The notes beneath the pieces are model-generated. The model did no database searches. It was given only the letters and a program-made list of their open reading frames with translations, and was not told where the DNA came from. Both the position numbers and the translations under genes were made by a program. Below are positions 1 to 10,431 of a DNA stretch of 64,000 nucleotides, in pieces (within the stretch, counting starts at the first letter, position 1; each line of letters opens with the position of its first letter). Source of the stretch: Homalodisca vitripennis. Lineage: Eukaryota > Arthropoda > Insecta > Hemiptera > Cicadellidae. Location: the NCBI RefSeq assembly GCF_021130785.1, contig NC_060211.1, positions 24,103,001 through 24,167,000 of the forward strand, given 5' to 3'.

Positions 1-1728
1 GATCCATGAAATCTTCACCGTTGGACCCAACTTCAAGTATGCATCCAACTTCCTCTGGCCGTTTAAGGTAAGTTTATTTGTCTTGTATCATAGCGTACTA
101 CTTATCCGTTTAGGGATTCGATTTACAATACTTTCTTTTATTTTCTGAGACAAAAATTAATTCAGTATGGATGTATAACAGGATTTAAGATATTTGCATC
201 GTTAAATGTAACAAGAATATGGAACACTACTTTTGAGGATTGGAATCTATCCTTTTCTTCAGGTGACAAAAATTATTCAGTATGGATGTATAACAGGATT
301 TAAGATATTTGCATCGTTAAATGTAACAAGAATATGGAACACTACTTTTGAGGATTGGAATCTATCCTTTTCTTCAGGTGACAAAAATTATTCAGTATGG
401 ATGTATAACAGGATTTAAGATATTTGCATCGTTAAATGTAACAAGAATATGGAACACTACTTTTGAGGATTGGAATCTATCCTTTTCTTCAGGTGACAAA
501 AATTATTCAGTATGGATGTATAACAGGATTTAAGATATTTGCATCGTTAAATGTAACAAGAATATGGAACACTACTTTTGAGGATTGGAATCTATCCTTT
601 TCTTCAGGTGACAAAAATTATTCAGTATGGATGTATAACAGGATTTAAGATATTTGCATCGTTAAATGTAACAAGAATATGGAACACTACTTTTGAGGAT
701 TGGAATCTATCCTTTTCTTCAGGTGACAAAAATTATTCAGTATGGATGTATAACAGGATTTAAGATATTTGCATCGTTAAATGTAACAAGAATATGGAAC
801 ACTACTTTTGAGGATTGGAATCTATCCTTTTCTTCAGGTGACAAAAATTAAATACTCAGTATTAATCTGCAGATAATATTAATACTTTTTCTTTTATTTA
901 TTTATGTAAATACTACACTATGATGCCTGATGTCAGACCGAGAGCTGGTCAGTTTTTAAACATTAAACGATGGCAAATTTCCAAAAATCTTATTATTTGT
1001 CAATTAAATCAAACATTATCAATAGTAAATGTAATTAAACTATTATAGATGTTTTAAATTGAAAATTTTAATTGCTATTTCGAAGCTTCAATAATGACTA
1101 CAGCAGAATAGGAATTCTAACGTAATGATATTGAGTTTTTATGTAATCAGGAGCCATTTAACTTTTGGATTTCATGTTATATCAGTTTTAAGTTATATAA
1201 TTATTTATACATAAATACATTTATATGGTATACATTTCATGAAAACCAGCCACAAATACAAAATAATAGCCATGAAAAGATTAAATTTATGGTACTTAAG
1301 CAATTGGATGAAAAATTAGACTTAATTTTATTGCTATGCTCATTGTAGTAAAAACCCATTTTATCTCAAGACCAATGTTGAATATCCTCCATTTCTTAAT
1401 TACAATTTAATTAGACAAAGAACCTTAGTACATTACAGTTATATAATTAAATCTATTTACTCTCAAATTCTGTTTAATCATTTGTGTGTGTTTATGTCAA
1501 GTAATGAGAATAAGTTCAATGTCATTGATAGATAGTGAAATTGTTGTGACCCAGTTCTCCACTAGCACTCACAGTAAAGAAATCGTACATTAACATTACG
1601 TTACTGTCTGTCTACAGCTGAACACACCAACAGGAGGATGGCGGAAGAAGACAACTCACTACGTAGAAGGAGGTGACTTTGGTTGCAGGGAGGACAAGAT
1701 TAACCATCTTCTAAGAAAAATGGTTTAA
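1..1728 (+). CDS. RpL7: Ribosomal protein L7 (uL30), last two exons
   Basis: Large-subunit ribosomal protein. Two coding exons are visible: 1-67 (22 full codons, ending WPFK, donor gtaagt at 68) and 1618-1728 (acceptor tctacag, 36 codons, stop TAA 1726-1728). Joined, they read IHEIFTVGP...[14 protein letters not shown]...HYVEGGDFG...LLRKMV, which matches the conserved C-terminus of eukaryotic RpL7 (WPFKL, KKTTH[YF]VEGGD, REDxIN). Both exons meet at a codon boundary with consensus splice sites, so the gene looks intact. The N-terminal exons lie outside the window. The intervening 1,550-bp intron is expanded by a 115-bp minisatellite. An AATAAA at 1744-1749, only 16 bases after the stop, would give a very short 3' UTR, as is usual for ribosomal protein genes. 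Confidence 0.93.
148..850. repeat. 115-bp minisatellite in the RpL7 intron
   Basis: About six near-identical head-to-tail copies of a 115-bp unit. The repeated small reading frames in it are spaced exactly 115 bases apart and simply reflect the repeat. The unit contains AACAGGATTTAAGATATTTG, then a GATTGGAATCTATCC/TTCTTCAGGT block. This order is also found in the dispersed inverted-repeat elements at 24.3, 28.9, 30.5 and 61.7 kb, so the satellite looks derived from one of them. Confidence 0.92.
851..1617 (+). other. Rest of RpL7 intron
   Basis: AT-rich intron sequence from the end of the minisatellite to the acceptor at 1617. I see no coding potential or recognisable element in it. Confidence 0.6.
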
Positions 1729-2239
1729 CTTTACTTGTAAACAAATAAACCTCTTTTTATGTTAATACATTTGCTTTCTTTCACAACTAACCTTGTGTTT
1801 ATTTTTTAATAAGTCCAAAACGTGTTTAAATATAACATAATATAAATTGGATAACAATAACCGTAGAGATTTACAAATAATTATATACTATGAGTTCGTT
1901 CACTGTGTATAATGCTCTTAAACAACAAAAATGGTTTTCTTGAATAATTTGTTATTGCTGTCTAATTCTTATTGCATTTTGGAAGTTTGTTTTCAAATCT
2001 GACTCCTGCTTGTAGCAAATTTAGTCCTGCTAGTGGAATAAATAAAACTTTGTCTTGTGTTGCTTAGGTCTAGGCATTTGATTACATCGTGTGTTGAGAT
2101 TGTGGTATTCCATTTCCTCAAATTATTTAAATTTGAATGCAATATTGTTTATAACTTATATACAGTAGACGGAGCAAAGTCGGAAGTCCCAATATTCTTT
2201 ATAAGCAGATTTACATAACAATTTTAGCTTCGTTATCGC
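1729..2239. other. RpL7 3' UTR and intergenic DNA
   Basis: Contains the AATAAA at 1744-1749 just after the RpL7 stop. The rest is AT-rich and I recognise nothing further in it. Confidence 0.5.
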
Positions 2240-2376
2240 TGACTTTTATCTCCCGACGAACATGTCTTCCCAGGACTGTGAGAGCGTCAGATTATAAACG
2301 CTGGACTAAGAGGAAGAATTGGAGATTCAAGAACAGGACTCAACATTCACACTGAATCAACCCTTCTTACCATAGC
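2240..2376 (+). repeat. SINE-like dispersed repeat, interrupted copy
   Basis: Shares blocks with 61430-61595 (+) and 56060-56180 (-): CGAACATG, a GAGAGCGTCAGAT-like stretch, and a 3' end GAATCAACCCTTC..ACCATAGCTA. The mariner at 2379 inserted at the terminal TA of this copy. The family is not identified. Confidence 0.5.
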
Positions 2377-3451
2377 TACGAGGGTAATTCGGAAAGTAAG
2401 GTCCGATTCGCGTTAACCAGACAAACAGTAAGTGAGCAGCGAAATGCGTGCTGACTCCCGGCATGCATTGCGTGCAGAACGACGCCATTTGCAGTGAAAT
2501 CGTTGTAGTCTGCTGTTGTCTGTGCCTTTTAAAATGTTTATAACTATTGAACGTCCCCCCGACTGAAATACGGTTTTTGACAGGAAGGAATGTTTCAGCA
2601 GCGGATATTCATCGACAGATAAGTGAAGTGTGCGGTCCAAATGCAATAAGTGACAGCAAAGTGCGGAAGTGGGTGCGAGCTTTTAAAGATGGACGGAAAA
2701 ATGTCCATGACGAACCATGATCTGGTCGCCTGTCAGTGATCACCGAAGATTTGGTGAAAGCCGTTGATGAAAAAATTCGTGAAGATCGGCGATTTACTGT
2801 TTTTTCATTAGCAATAGAATTTCCAAACGCGAGTAGAACCACATTGTTTAAATTATTTCTGAAATTTTGGATTTTTGCAAATTGTGCTCACGTTGGGTTC
2901 CCAGGCTGCTTACTGAGGAACACAAAAAAAGAAGAATGGGTATTGCTGTTGAATTTTTGATTCAATAGCATCAGGAAGGTGATAACCTTTTAGACCACAT
3001 TGTGATGGGTGACGAGACGTGGGTTTCTCACATAACCCCAGAAACTAAACGCGAGTCGATGGAGTGGCGTCACCGGTTAAAATGAAATCAAAACAAACAT
3101 TGTCCACACGCAAGGTTATGGCGACAGTGTTTTGGGATAGACGTGGGATATAGCTAGTCGAGTTCATGAAGCGAGGAACAACAATAAATGCGGCCACTTA
3201 TTACAACACTCTGACTAACCTTAGACCAGTGGCGTAGTGAAGGGGGGGTCCGGACCCCCCCCCCCGACATTTTAAGACATATACTTTTGGGCTCGGCCTT
3301 TCGGATAGTGTAGTGTAATCACGGCATTTCTATAGGGCGCGGTCACGTGACGTCGCAAAGTAACTTGAACCGTAACACGGCGAACAGTTTAAATTAGCGT
3401 CCACTTTGTTCAAATTCGTCTTGGGGACGTATGATGACTGCTTAGAATTAA

Positions 3452-4165
3452 GTTACTACGTTGATTTTAGGTGTCATTAAACTGTAGACGTGTATATAAT
3501 TATCGAAAAAAATATAAACAATTACTTTCAGTCGGAAAATACACTTGAAAAACTCTACCGATTAGAACTTCAACTAATTTGGACTTCAGTGATTGAGGTA
3601 AACGTGGTGTTTTCGATTGAGTTAGGACGACGATTTTTGTTATCATGAAACTGTACTTATATAATTATCGAGAAAAAAATCACTTCCGGTCGGTAAATAC
3701 GAAAGAAAAGCTCTCTACAGATTCAAGTTTTGACGATTTAGGATTTCAATGGTTGAGTGTTTGGGTAAAAGTGGTACTGTACTTAGAATTGTGTTAGGAC
3801 GTTGATTTTAGATATTAATTCAACGCCGACTAATACATATATAATTATCGAGAAAAAACAATAAAACGCTTCCGGTCGGCAAATACCGAGGAAAAGCTCT
3901 ACTGATTGAGATTTTGACGATGTTGGATTTCACTGGTTGAGTAGTTGAGGTAAAAGTGGTACTTAGAATTATGTTAGGACGTTGATTTTATATATTAATT
4001 CAACGCCGACTAATACATATATAATTATCGAGAAAAAAAACAATAAAACGCTTCCGGTCGGCAAATACCGAGGAAAAGCTCTACTGATTGAGATTTTGAC
4101 GATGTTGGATTTCACTGGTTGAATGGTTGAGGTAAAAGTGGTACTTAGAATTATGTTGGAGAGTT
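3452..4165 (+). repeat. Four diverged 180-bp tandem monomers
   Basis: The block TTAGGACGTTGATTTT..ATATATAATTATCGAGAAAA..CTTCCGGTCGG..AAATAC is repeated with 180-bp spacing (clearest copies near 3795 and 3975, weaker ones near 3455 and 3625). The array ends about 150 bp upstream of the first endonuclease codons of the LINE. It could be 5' UTR promoter monomers of that LINE or sub-terminal repeats of the hAT-like element. Confidence 0.7.
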
Positions 4166-4315
4166 GATCTGTGTTGGAGAAACTCTCTTAGCTAATAATA
4201 ATGTGTCCTCTGGATCTAGTGCTGGCCCAGAGCTTTATTCTGAAATCGGTGACACGGACTCGGTGACAAAGGCTCGGCCATCGGGAAACGAGTCCAGCAG
4301 GAGGCCTTGTTTTCA

Positions 4316-5073
4316 AGGATAGGACATGTAAATATCCGGTCACTAAATACAGGATTTGAGGAACTTTGCAGTGTCATTGAGGATTTCGATTTTGATGTTT
4401 TGGGTGTTTCCGAGACGTGGCTTAATCCAATGACCCCCTCAGATTGTTCAGGGTGGCTGGCTACAATCTCTTAAGAAGCGACAGAATGATGCCACAGACT
4501 TCAAAACTTCAATCCGGTGGTGGAGTCGGTATGTATGTGAAGTCCGGTCTGACTTTAAATCAGATTTTTCTTGACAACATTGACAGTCGGCTGGAGTACA
4601 TCTGTTGTAGAACTGACATAGGAAACCACAAACTTTGTGTCTGTATAGCATATAAGCCTCATGAAACTCCTTACACTTGTCTGGGTTCCTTGTTGCAGTC
4701 ACTTTTTATTGATCATGTCTTAGGTGTGGACTCAGTCATTTTGCTAGGAGATTTGAATATTAATCTTCTTGAGCCTGTTAAGGCTGAAGTGAAATATCTG
4801 ACAAATTTGTTTGGCTCTTTAAGTCTTTCTCAGTTGATAAGGGAACCCACACGCACAACAGATTCGTCATCAACACTTATTGACCACATTATTGCAGACA
4901 AAAACTTCGTTCCTAAACACGTAGGTTTAATAGACACTTCAATCATGCTTGATGCAAGGGGAAGAAAGATAACTGATCATAAGCTTGTGTTTTGTGATAT
5001 TTCTCGATACAAACGCCAAAGGGAAGCTAAGTATATAGCCTATAGAAACTTTCGATATGGAGAGTTTTATTGA
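4316..5073 (+). pseudogene. AP-endonuclease domain of LINE A (frameshifted)
   Basis: Exonuclease-endonuclease-phosphatase domain of a non-LTR retrotransposon. The N-terminal strand HVNIRSLN and the VLGVSETWL motif are read from 4316 to about 4440 in the same frame as the downstream RT. From about 4444 to 5073 the domain continues in another frame: QSGGGVGMYV, ICCRTDI..CIAYKP, LLGDLNINLL, STLIDHIIAD, ITDHKLV. These are the usual E, D/N and DH catalytic motifs. Two compensating indels near 4445 and 5060 probably disrupted an originally continuous EN-RT frame. Confidence 0.82.
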
Positions 5074-7126
5074 TCTTGCATCAAACACTAACTGGGACGA
5101 GATTAAAGAATTAAAGTGTATTAATGAAATGACCGATAAACTGACAAAAGTTATAATAAATATCTTTGACATATGTGTTCCGTTAGTTAGAAAGCGTGTC
5201 ACTAAAGATAGAGCATCGTGGCGTGACGATTACATAAAAAGACTAACCGTAATGAAAAATAAATTGAGGAACGATTATGTAAAAACAAAATGCCCCACCA
5301 TTAAACAATCTTATTGCAAATTGAGAAATAATTTAAACAATGCCATAATGCTTGCAAAGAAAAATTATTTCAAAAAAAATTTAGATCTGAAAAATCCTAA
5401 AGCTTTCTGGAAGGCGATGCGAAGAGAAGGAGCGATGAATACTGGTCAAGATAATACGAATACCTGCAAAATAACTCCAGATGTATTGAACACTTACTTT
5501 GCTCAAATGGGTGTAGGAAACACCTCAAGTACAGATATGCTTAATTTTTATAAAAATAACTCACACAGTGAAACCAGGAGTGATTTTAAATTTAGGCAAG
5601 TGAGTGAGTATGAAATAAGACAAGTAATAAACAGCATTTCTTCATCAGCTTTCGGAGTAGATGGTATATCCATCCATATGGTGAAAGGCTTAAGTCCATA
5701 TTGTTCTGGAGTAATTACTCACCTTATCAATAAATCACTGATGGATGGTTGTTATCCGACGGCATGGAAGAAAAGCGTCGTGGTTCCGCTCCCCAAGGTA
5801 CCAAATGCTTCTACTGCCTCTCAGTTTAGACCTATTTCTTTACTCCCAACTATATCAAAGGTGATGGAAAAGGTCGTGACAGAACAAATTATTTCATATA
5901 TTGAAAATGAGAAAATCGTGTCCGAAACACAGTCAGGATTCAGGAGAGGCTTCAGCACTTGCTCTGCACTTTTAAATATGGTCGATGAAGTCTGCAGGGC
6001 CAGAAATAACAAAATGTGCAGTGTCGTAGCTGCCCTGGACTACAGACAAGCCTTTGATTCGGTAAATCATGATGTCTTACTAGCAAAGTTGAAGTTTTAC
6101 GGGTTCGATGATTTGTCTCTGAGGTGGTTTTCATCGTATTTGAGAGGCAGGTCTCAAGTGACAAAGGTTGATGGTCGGTTTTCAGAATGGTTACCTAAAG
6201 CTGTAGGAGTTCCCCAGGGGAGTTGTTTGGGGCCAATTCTGTTTATTTTGTATGTTGCAGGTTTGGACAGCCAGTTAAATTTCTGTTCATTGCATGCCTA
6301 TGCAGATGATTGTCAACTCTTGCTATCTTACCATCCCTCAGAGGCAAACGAGGCTTGTATTCAGCTGAGAAATGATTTGTTAGCAGTTAGTAAATGGTCA
6401 GAAGATCACGGTCTCAGGCTGAACCCTGAAAAGTGCTCGGTCATGCACTTTGGTAAACAGACCCTAAATGCTGATATGGGAAATATTTCGCTCAATAGTG
6501 TTGATTTATTAAGGTGTGATAGGCTGAAGATTCTTGGAGTCAGCATAGACTCGGAGCTTACTTTCAATAGCCAGATTGAGTTGATACATCGTAGAGTTAT
6601 GTGCAAACTTAGGATGCTTTACAGGCTGAAGAATATTCTTCCCGAGGCTGCAAAGTTGCAACTTGTGCAGGCCCTTATTTTCCCTATAATTGAATATTCA
6701 CTTCCCGTGTTTGGTTACAGCTTGAGTCAGGAACAACTTACAATTCTTCATAGGCTCCAAAACTGTGCAGTAAGGTTTGTTTACAATATTCGTAAATTTG
6801 ACCATATTACAAGTTACCGCCGGAAAGCAAGTGTGTTAACTATTAAGGAGATTTGTAGGAGACAAACTGTCACCATAGTCCACAAGGTTCTTGACACTGG
6901 TAGACCTGCGTACCTGAACAAAAGATTGATGTTGCGGTCGGCGGTCAGGGAACGTCATACTCGGCAGGACGCCATGCTGCAACTGCCGAGGGTTCACCTG
7001 GAGAGGGGCAAGAGGGGATTCTCGTACTTTGGACCCAAGGAATACAATGCCCTACCACCTGCTGTTAAAACCCTACCCTTAAGTAGTTTTAAAAAGAAGT
7101 TAAAAGAAATTAACTTAAGTTATTAG
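5057..7126 (+). CDS. LINE A reverse transcriptase, long intact frame
   Basis: A 689-codon open frame covering the linker, reverse transcriptase and C-terminal region of a Jockey/CR1-type non-LTR element. RT motifs: PTAWKKSVVVPLPK, FRPISLLPTISKVMEK, TQSGFRRGFSTCSAL, motif A ALDYRQAFDSV (about residue 326), motif B GVPQGSCLGPILF (about 383), motif C HAYADDCQLL (about 414). The C-terminal segment ends ALPPAVKTLPLSSFKKKL. The frame overlaps the endonuclease frame by 17 bases, most likely because of an indel. AATAAA near 7230 and a T/A-rich tail to about 7260 mark its 3' end. It lies inside a hAT-like element that lies inside a mariner. Confidence 0.9.
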   Translation: MESFIDLASNTNWDEIKELKCINEMTDKLTKVIINIFDICVPLVRKRVTKDRASWRDDYIKRLTVMKNKLRNDYVKTKCPTIKQSYCKLRNNLNNAIMLAKKNYFKKNLDLKNPKAFWKAMRREGAMNTGQDNTNTCKITPDVLNTYFAQMGVGNTSSTDMLNFYKNNSHSETRSDFKFRQVSEYEIRQVINSISSSAFGVDGISIHMVKGLSPYCSGVITHLINKSLMDGCYPTAWKKSVVVPLPKVPNASTASQFRPISLLPTISKVMEKVVTEQIISYIENEKIVSETQSGFRRGFSTCSALLNMVDEVCRARNNKMCSVVAALDYRQAFDSVNHDVLLAKLKFYGFDDLSLRWFSSYLRGRSQVTKVDGRFSEWLPKAVGVPQGSCLGPILFILYVAGLDSQLNFCSLHAYADDCQLLLSYHPSEANEACIQLRNDLLAVSKWSEDHGLRLNPEKCSVMHFGKQTLNADMGNISLNSVDLLRCDRLKILGVSIDSELTFNSQIELIHRRVMCKLRMLYRLKNILPEAAKLQLVQALIFPIIEYSLPVFGYSLSQEQLTILHRLQNCAVRFVYNIRKFDHITSYRRKASVLTIKEICRRQTVTIVHKVLDTGRPAYLNKRLMLRSAVRERHTRQDAMLQLPRVHLERGKRGFSYFGPKEYNALPPAVKTLPLSSFKKKLKEINLSY

Positions 7127-7755
7127 GTAGCCACTTATGTATACTTTATTTTATGCTGTTTCAGCTTATTATGTAATTGACCTGAGTTAATTTGAAAAGC
7201 AGTTTGTAAATACTGAAATTCGCTTGAAAATAAAGTCATTATTTATTTTTTTTAAATTTATTTTAATATAGTCGTGTCAATTATACGCTTGAGAGAAGCT
7301 CTGTTTTGTTCTTTTTCTTTCTTATCCAGTGAATTCAACATCACTTTGGTGCTTTCTACTCGGCCAGAATCGAACTTCGTAAAGTTTCTGTAGCTATACA
7401 AGAAAATTTGTGGTACTAGAGTTGCTGTGAGAGTTGAATTTGCGTATTACATCTTTCCACTTTCTATAAGGCGTAGTTACTAAAGCTCCATATTTTTGGT
7501 ATTTACCTTTTACCAGTGAACTCATTGACAAATAACACACAAAACGTCCCCCGGATCCCCGGTTTCGGACCCCCCCGAACAAAATTTCTGGCTACGCTAC
7601 TGCCTTAGACGAGCAATACAGAACAAGTGACGTGGCCTATTGACAGCTGGAGTTTCGCTGCTGCATGACAATGCCAGACCCCACTCTGCCAACCAAAAAA
7701 TCTGTTGTGGTTTTTTGAAATAAAAAAACGGACCTTACTTTCCGAATTACCCTCA

Positions 7756-8234
7756 TATATTATTGATGTGTTCCTTAAAATTGAATTTTGTGTCATAAAT
7801 TTCCAAGAATTTGTACAATTTACTTCCTTAATCTTTGTTTCATTAATCATAACATAAATGTTACTGTACTTGATAGGAACATATGCCAACTAGAAAATGT
7901 TATGAAATTAGATTTTACTAGATTAGTCTTTAATTAAGATTTGATCAAAAATAGTGCATGAATTTCTTCACAAGTTTTAAATTCTTAATCATTCAATTGT
8001 TTTCACTAAAGGGGTACTGTAATCAGCATATATTGAATTAAATTTCCAATTGTTCAGGATGCATTGCAATTATTTATGTCAAGAATTAATATAAATGACA
8101 AATTTCTAGCTCTATATTTATTGAGTTCTTTTAGCTAGTCATGGTTCTAGCTACTAGCTACTTCTGTGGCAAACCACGTAAACCATGCTTTGAAGAATGA
8201 TCAGTGGTCGTAAAATCTAATGAATGACACATAC
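7756..8234. other. No gene recognised
   Basis: AT-rich DNA between the mariner right end and the first legible codons of the antisense RT relic. I see nothing clear in it. Confidence 0.5.
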
Positions 8235-8551
8235 GTGTTATGGATAGATCTAGGAATATGCCAACTATAGGCTGGTATTTTTCCGACCTTTTAACTGTTA
8301 ACTTGAGTAATGCAGCATCAGTGGTTGACTTTCCTTGCCTAAACCCAAATTGAAGCTTCGATAAAATGTTCTATTATCTTAAATATCCGAACAATCAATT
8401 GTAAAGTAATTTTTATAAGTTGTGCTAAATAAAGGTAAAGTTCGATTAGAGGGAGATAGTTGTAGCTTTCATTGGATCTCACTTTTGATTATTGGGATAA
8501 CTAGAGTACTTAGGCATTCAGGGAAAACTCCTGCTTGAAAGGAAATATTTA
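8235..8551 (-). pseudogene. Antisense non-LTR RT relic, downstream half
   Basis: Read on the minus strand: FQAGVFPECLSTLVIPIIKS, then GFRQGKSTTDAALLKLT and PIVGIFLDLS, with stops and frameshifts. These are the RT fingers and motif A of a non-LTR element (compare GIFPDCLKxAxVIPIFKSG...FLDLSKAFD). The upstream codons are found 7.7 kb away at 16279-16425. The relic was therefore split by the TTAA-flanked element between them. Confidence 0.8.
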
Positions 8552-8905
8552 TTAACCCTTTTAGCCCCGGCGTCCGATATATCGGACAGAGGTGGTCTAG
8601 CTAAAATGCCCAACGTCCGATATACCGGACGTCTCGATAATTTAATGTAGCTGGCTAATAATATGTCCAAATGCCATCAGTTTCGGTATAGTAGTCGGTG
8701 AAGAAACGGGCTACATGCAAAAACAATAAACCTTCCAATTGGCATTGTATGTCGTCGTCATTGAGCGTAGTTTATTTGTCGATGTCAGCTGTCAGACGAC
8801 TTCAGTTGCATTGTTGTTGTATGCTGACTTATAACCTCAATTAGTTTGCGTGATTGAAAGCGGTTGTTTTTCGTGTGATTTATTGTATTATTAGTAAAAA
8901 AAAAC

Positions 8906-9034
8906 ATGAGTAAACGTCGTAGAGAAAAGTTACCAGTGAGTGAAAACACTTTGATAAACACTATTATTGGTACTTTGGGATTATACCGACCAAACCCAGA
9001 CATGAATCGTTATTTGACATTTTGCTTCTACTGA
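8906..9034 (+). CDS. Small unidentified basic ORF
   Basis: A 42-codon ORF, MSKRRREKLPVSEN..., then TLGLYRPNPDMN. It lies near the left end of the TTAA-flanked composite. The codons around GTLGLYRP recur inverted at 9656-9690. It may be the N-terminus of a decayed transposase of the outer element. No family is recognised and coding is unproven. Confidence 0.25.
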   Translation: MSKRRREKLPVSENTLINTIIGTLGLYRPNPDMNRYLTFCFY

Positions 9035-9690
9035 TTACTAGATTAGCGTAGAACAATATTTCGTAAATATAAAACAGGAATTGTCTTATCGCAAACCCCT
9101 CCCCATCCTTAGACAGAGGTCAAAGTCGAGCGGTGTAGTAGATAACGTGATTGCAGAGTCTCGCCGCCCGTTCAGCTGGTGCGTCGCTTTGTTGTACTTC
9201 CGTGTTTTACCTCTACATTTCTCCAAACACAAAAATTCAATAAAAACAAACATGATCAAACTAAAACTAAACTCTTTATTGAAAAAACACTCAAAACTTG
9301 TTTTTATTCTTGATCACACTGCGCCACCCAAATGCGAGTGCCATGCCTTCGCGCTGATCTCAACGAAAGAAAAACATCCCTCGAGATAGTACATATCAGT
9401 AAAATATCAAATTCTAGAGGATCTGATCAGAAATATAAATTGAATTGTAATGGAAAGGCAATTATGTACCGTGAAAATCACGTGATGCCGCGTGGCCTGT
9501 CGTAATCGGGATTCTCGAGAAAGATAAGATAACAGCGACAACAATACCAATCACAATGCCTGGAAATGCTTGTAATTTTGTAATTAAAGAGTTGTTTTTT
9601 CGTTCTATCATGTTTGTTTCTATAAATTTATATTTTTGTGTTCTTCATACTGGTGTGGTCGGTATAATCCCAAAGTACCCTATTATTAGT
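8962..9690. repeat. Short inverted repeat
   Basis: GGTACTTTGGGATTATACCG at about 8969-8988 reappears inverted as CGGTATAATCCCAAAGTACC at 9660-9679. Weaker similarity (ATTATTA, GGTGTGGT) lies on either side. The roughly 650 bases between contain no recognised gene. Confidence 0.6.
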
Positions 9691-9889
9691 GGTGATTGTG
9701 CTATTTTTGAAGACAATGAATTGAGTTGTTTATATAAAATGTATATATTGTAAATATTATTTTATTTACTTTTTTGAAAAATTAAACAAGTTTTAGTCTT
9801 ACAAACCATTACAATTAGTTTGTATTATTTTACAATTGTTATTATTTCAAAAGTGCAAAAACAAGTATACATATCTGTATACTTCTACT

Positions 9890-9892
<3 letters not shown>

Positions 9893-9953
<61 letters not shown>
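9893..9953. repeat. (TA)n microsatellite
   Basis: About 30 uninterrupted TA dinucleotides. Flanking DNA from 9760 to 10430 is AT-rich and otherwise featureless. Confidence 0.97.
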
Positions 9954-9956
<3 letters not shown>

Positions 9957-10431
9957 CTCCAGAAAGTATTAAAGGGTTTTGAAGGTATATGTGTTATATT
10001 TACACGATTCAACAAACTGTCACGTATCCATTGGCAATATTCAGACAGCAAGAATGTAAAAAATATTAGTTTCACGTACTTTTGAATACACTAATTATAG
10101 TAATATTTAATTTTTTTAAATTTTTGGTTCATTAAACTCAGATATTTCATTTTTAGTTTCATACTAGTGTTGTAAATAAAAACAAGAAATATTATCAACA
10201 TTTTTATTTGAGAGCTACCCTCCGCCACCCCCCAAGTACAGGCAATACTTGAGTCCACTAAGCTATTACAGAATTTAAGAATTAGTTATAAACAGTAAAT
10301 TACCAAAATTTTAGGGGGTTAGTGAAAAGTTTACACTGGGGAAAACATAGTTTGTCGTGCAAGTAATATGTTATTGATATGAGTTCTGGTGCTTTCATTG
10401 AAGTCCGGGCCTGATGACAGATTTAGAGGGT

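Larger units (their letters stand above)
3227..7602. mobile_element. hAT-like DNA element carrying a LINE
   Basis: Ends are CAGTGGCGTAG at 3227 and the inverted counterpart CTACGCTACTG ending at 7602. They are flanked by the 8-bp direct repeat CCTTAGAC (3219-3226 and 7603-7610). An 8-bp duplication and CAG-ends fit hAT. Sub-terminal G7/C11 and CCCCC runs form potential hairpins at both ends. No hAT transposase is visible. Instead the interior has 180-bp monomers and a non-LTR retrotransposon, so this is a non-autonomous copy that was itself invaded, or one that captured the LINE. Confidence 0.75.
2575..7722 (+). pseudogene. mariner transposase relic (split by insertion)
   Basis: Broken mariner transposase. 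The N-terminal helix-turn-helix reads AADIHRQISEVCG, KVRKWVRAFKDGR and a TEDLVKAVDEKIREDRR linker, interrupted by a stop in DEP*SGR near 2718. The first catalytic motif MGDETWVSH is at about 3006-3032. After the 4.4-kb insertion, the second catalytic motif LHDNARPHSAN is at about 7660-7692. The region that should carry the third Asp (PDLAPCD in the family) is missing because the sequence runs into the right inverted repeat. Frameshifts and stops are present throughout, so the copy is inactive. Confidence 0.85.
2379..7755 (+). mobile_element. mariner element A, interrupted by a hAT-like insertion
   Basis: Terminal inverted repeats GAGGGTAATTCGGAAAGTAA..GTCCG (2380-2405) and their exact reverse complement (about 7729-7754) are flanked by TA (2377-2378 and 7756-7757), as expected for Tc1/mariner. 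Removing the 3227-7602 insertion leaves about 1 kb, shorter than a usual 1.3-kb mariner. The 3' part of the transposase is deleted. Confidence 0.88.

Noticed and set aside
233..763. Repeated 61-codon peptides in the RpL7 intron
   Set aside because: They are the same frame restarted in each 115-bp repeat, inside an intron with good splice sites.
3227..7602. hAT transposase gene inside the CAG-ended element
   Set aside because: The only long frames are endonuclease and reverse transcriptase of a LINE. No hAT motifs were seen.
8906..9753. A gene for the outer piggyBac composite, from several small frames
   Set aside because: No piggyBac blocks can be read and the frames are short. Kept only as one low-confidence ORF and an inverted repeat.
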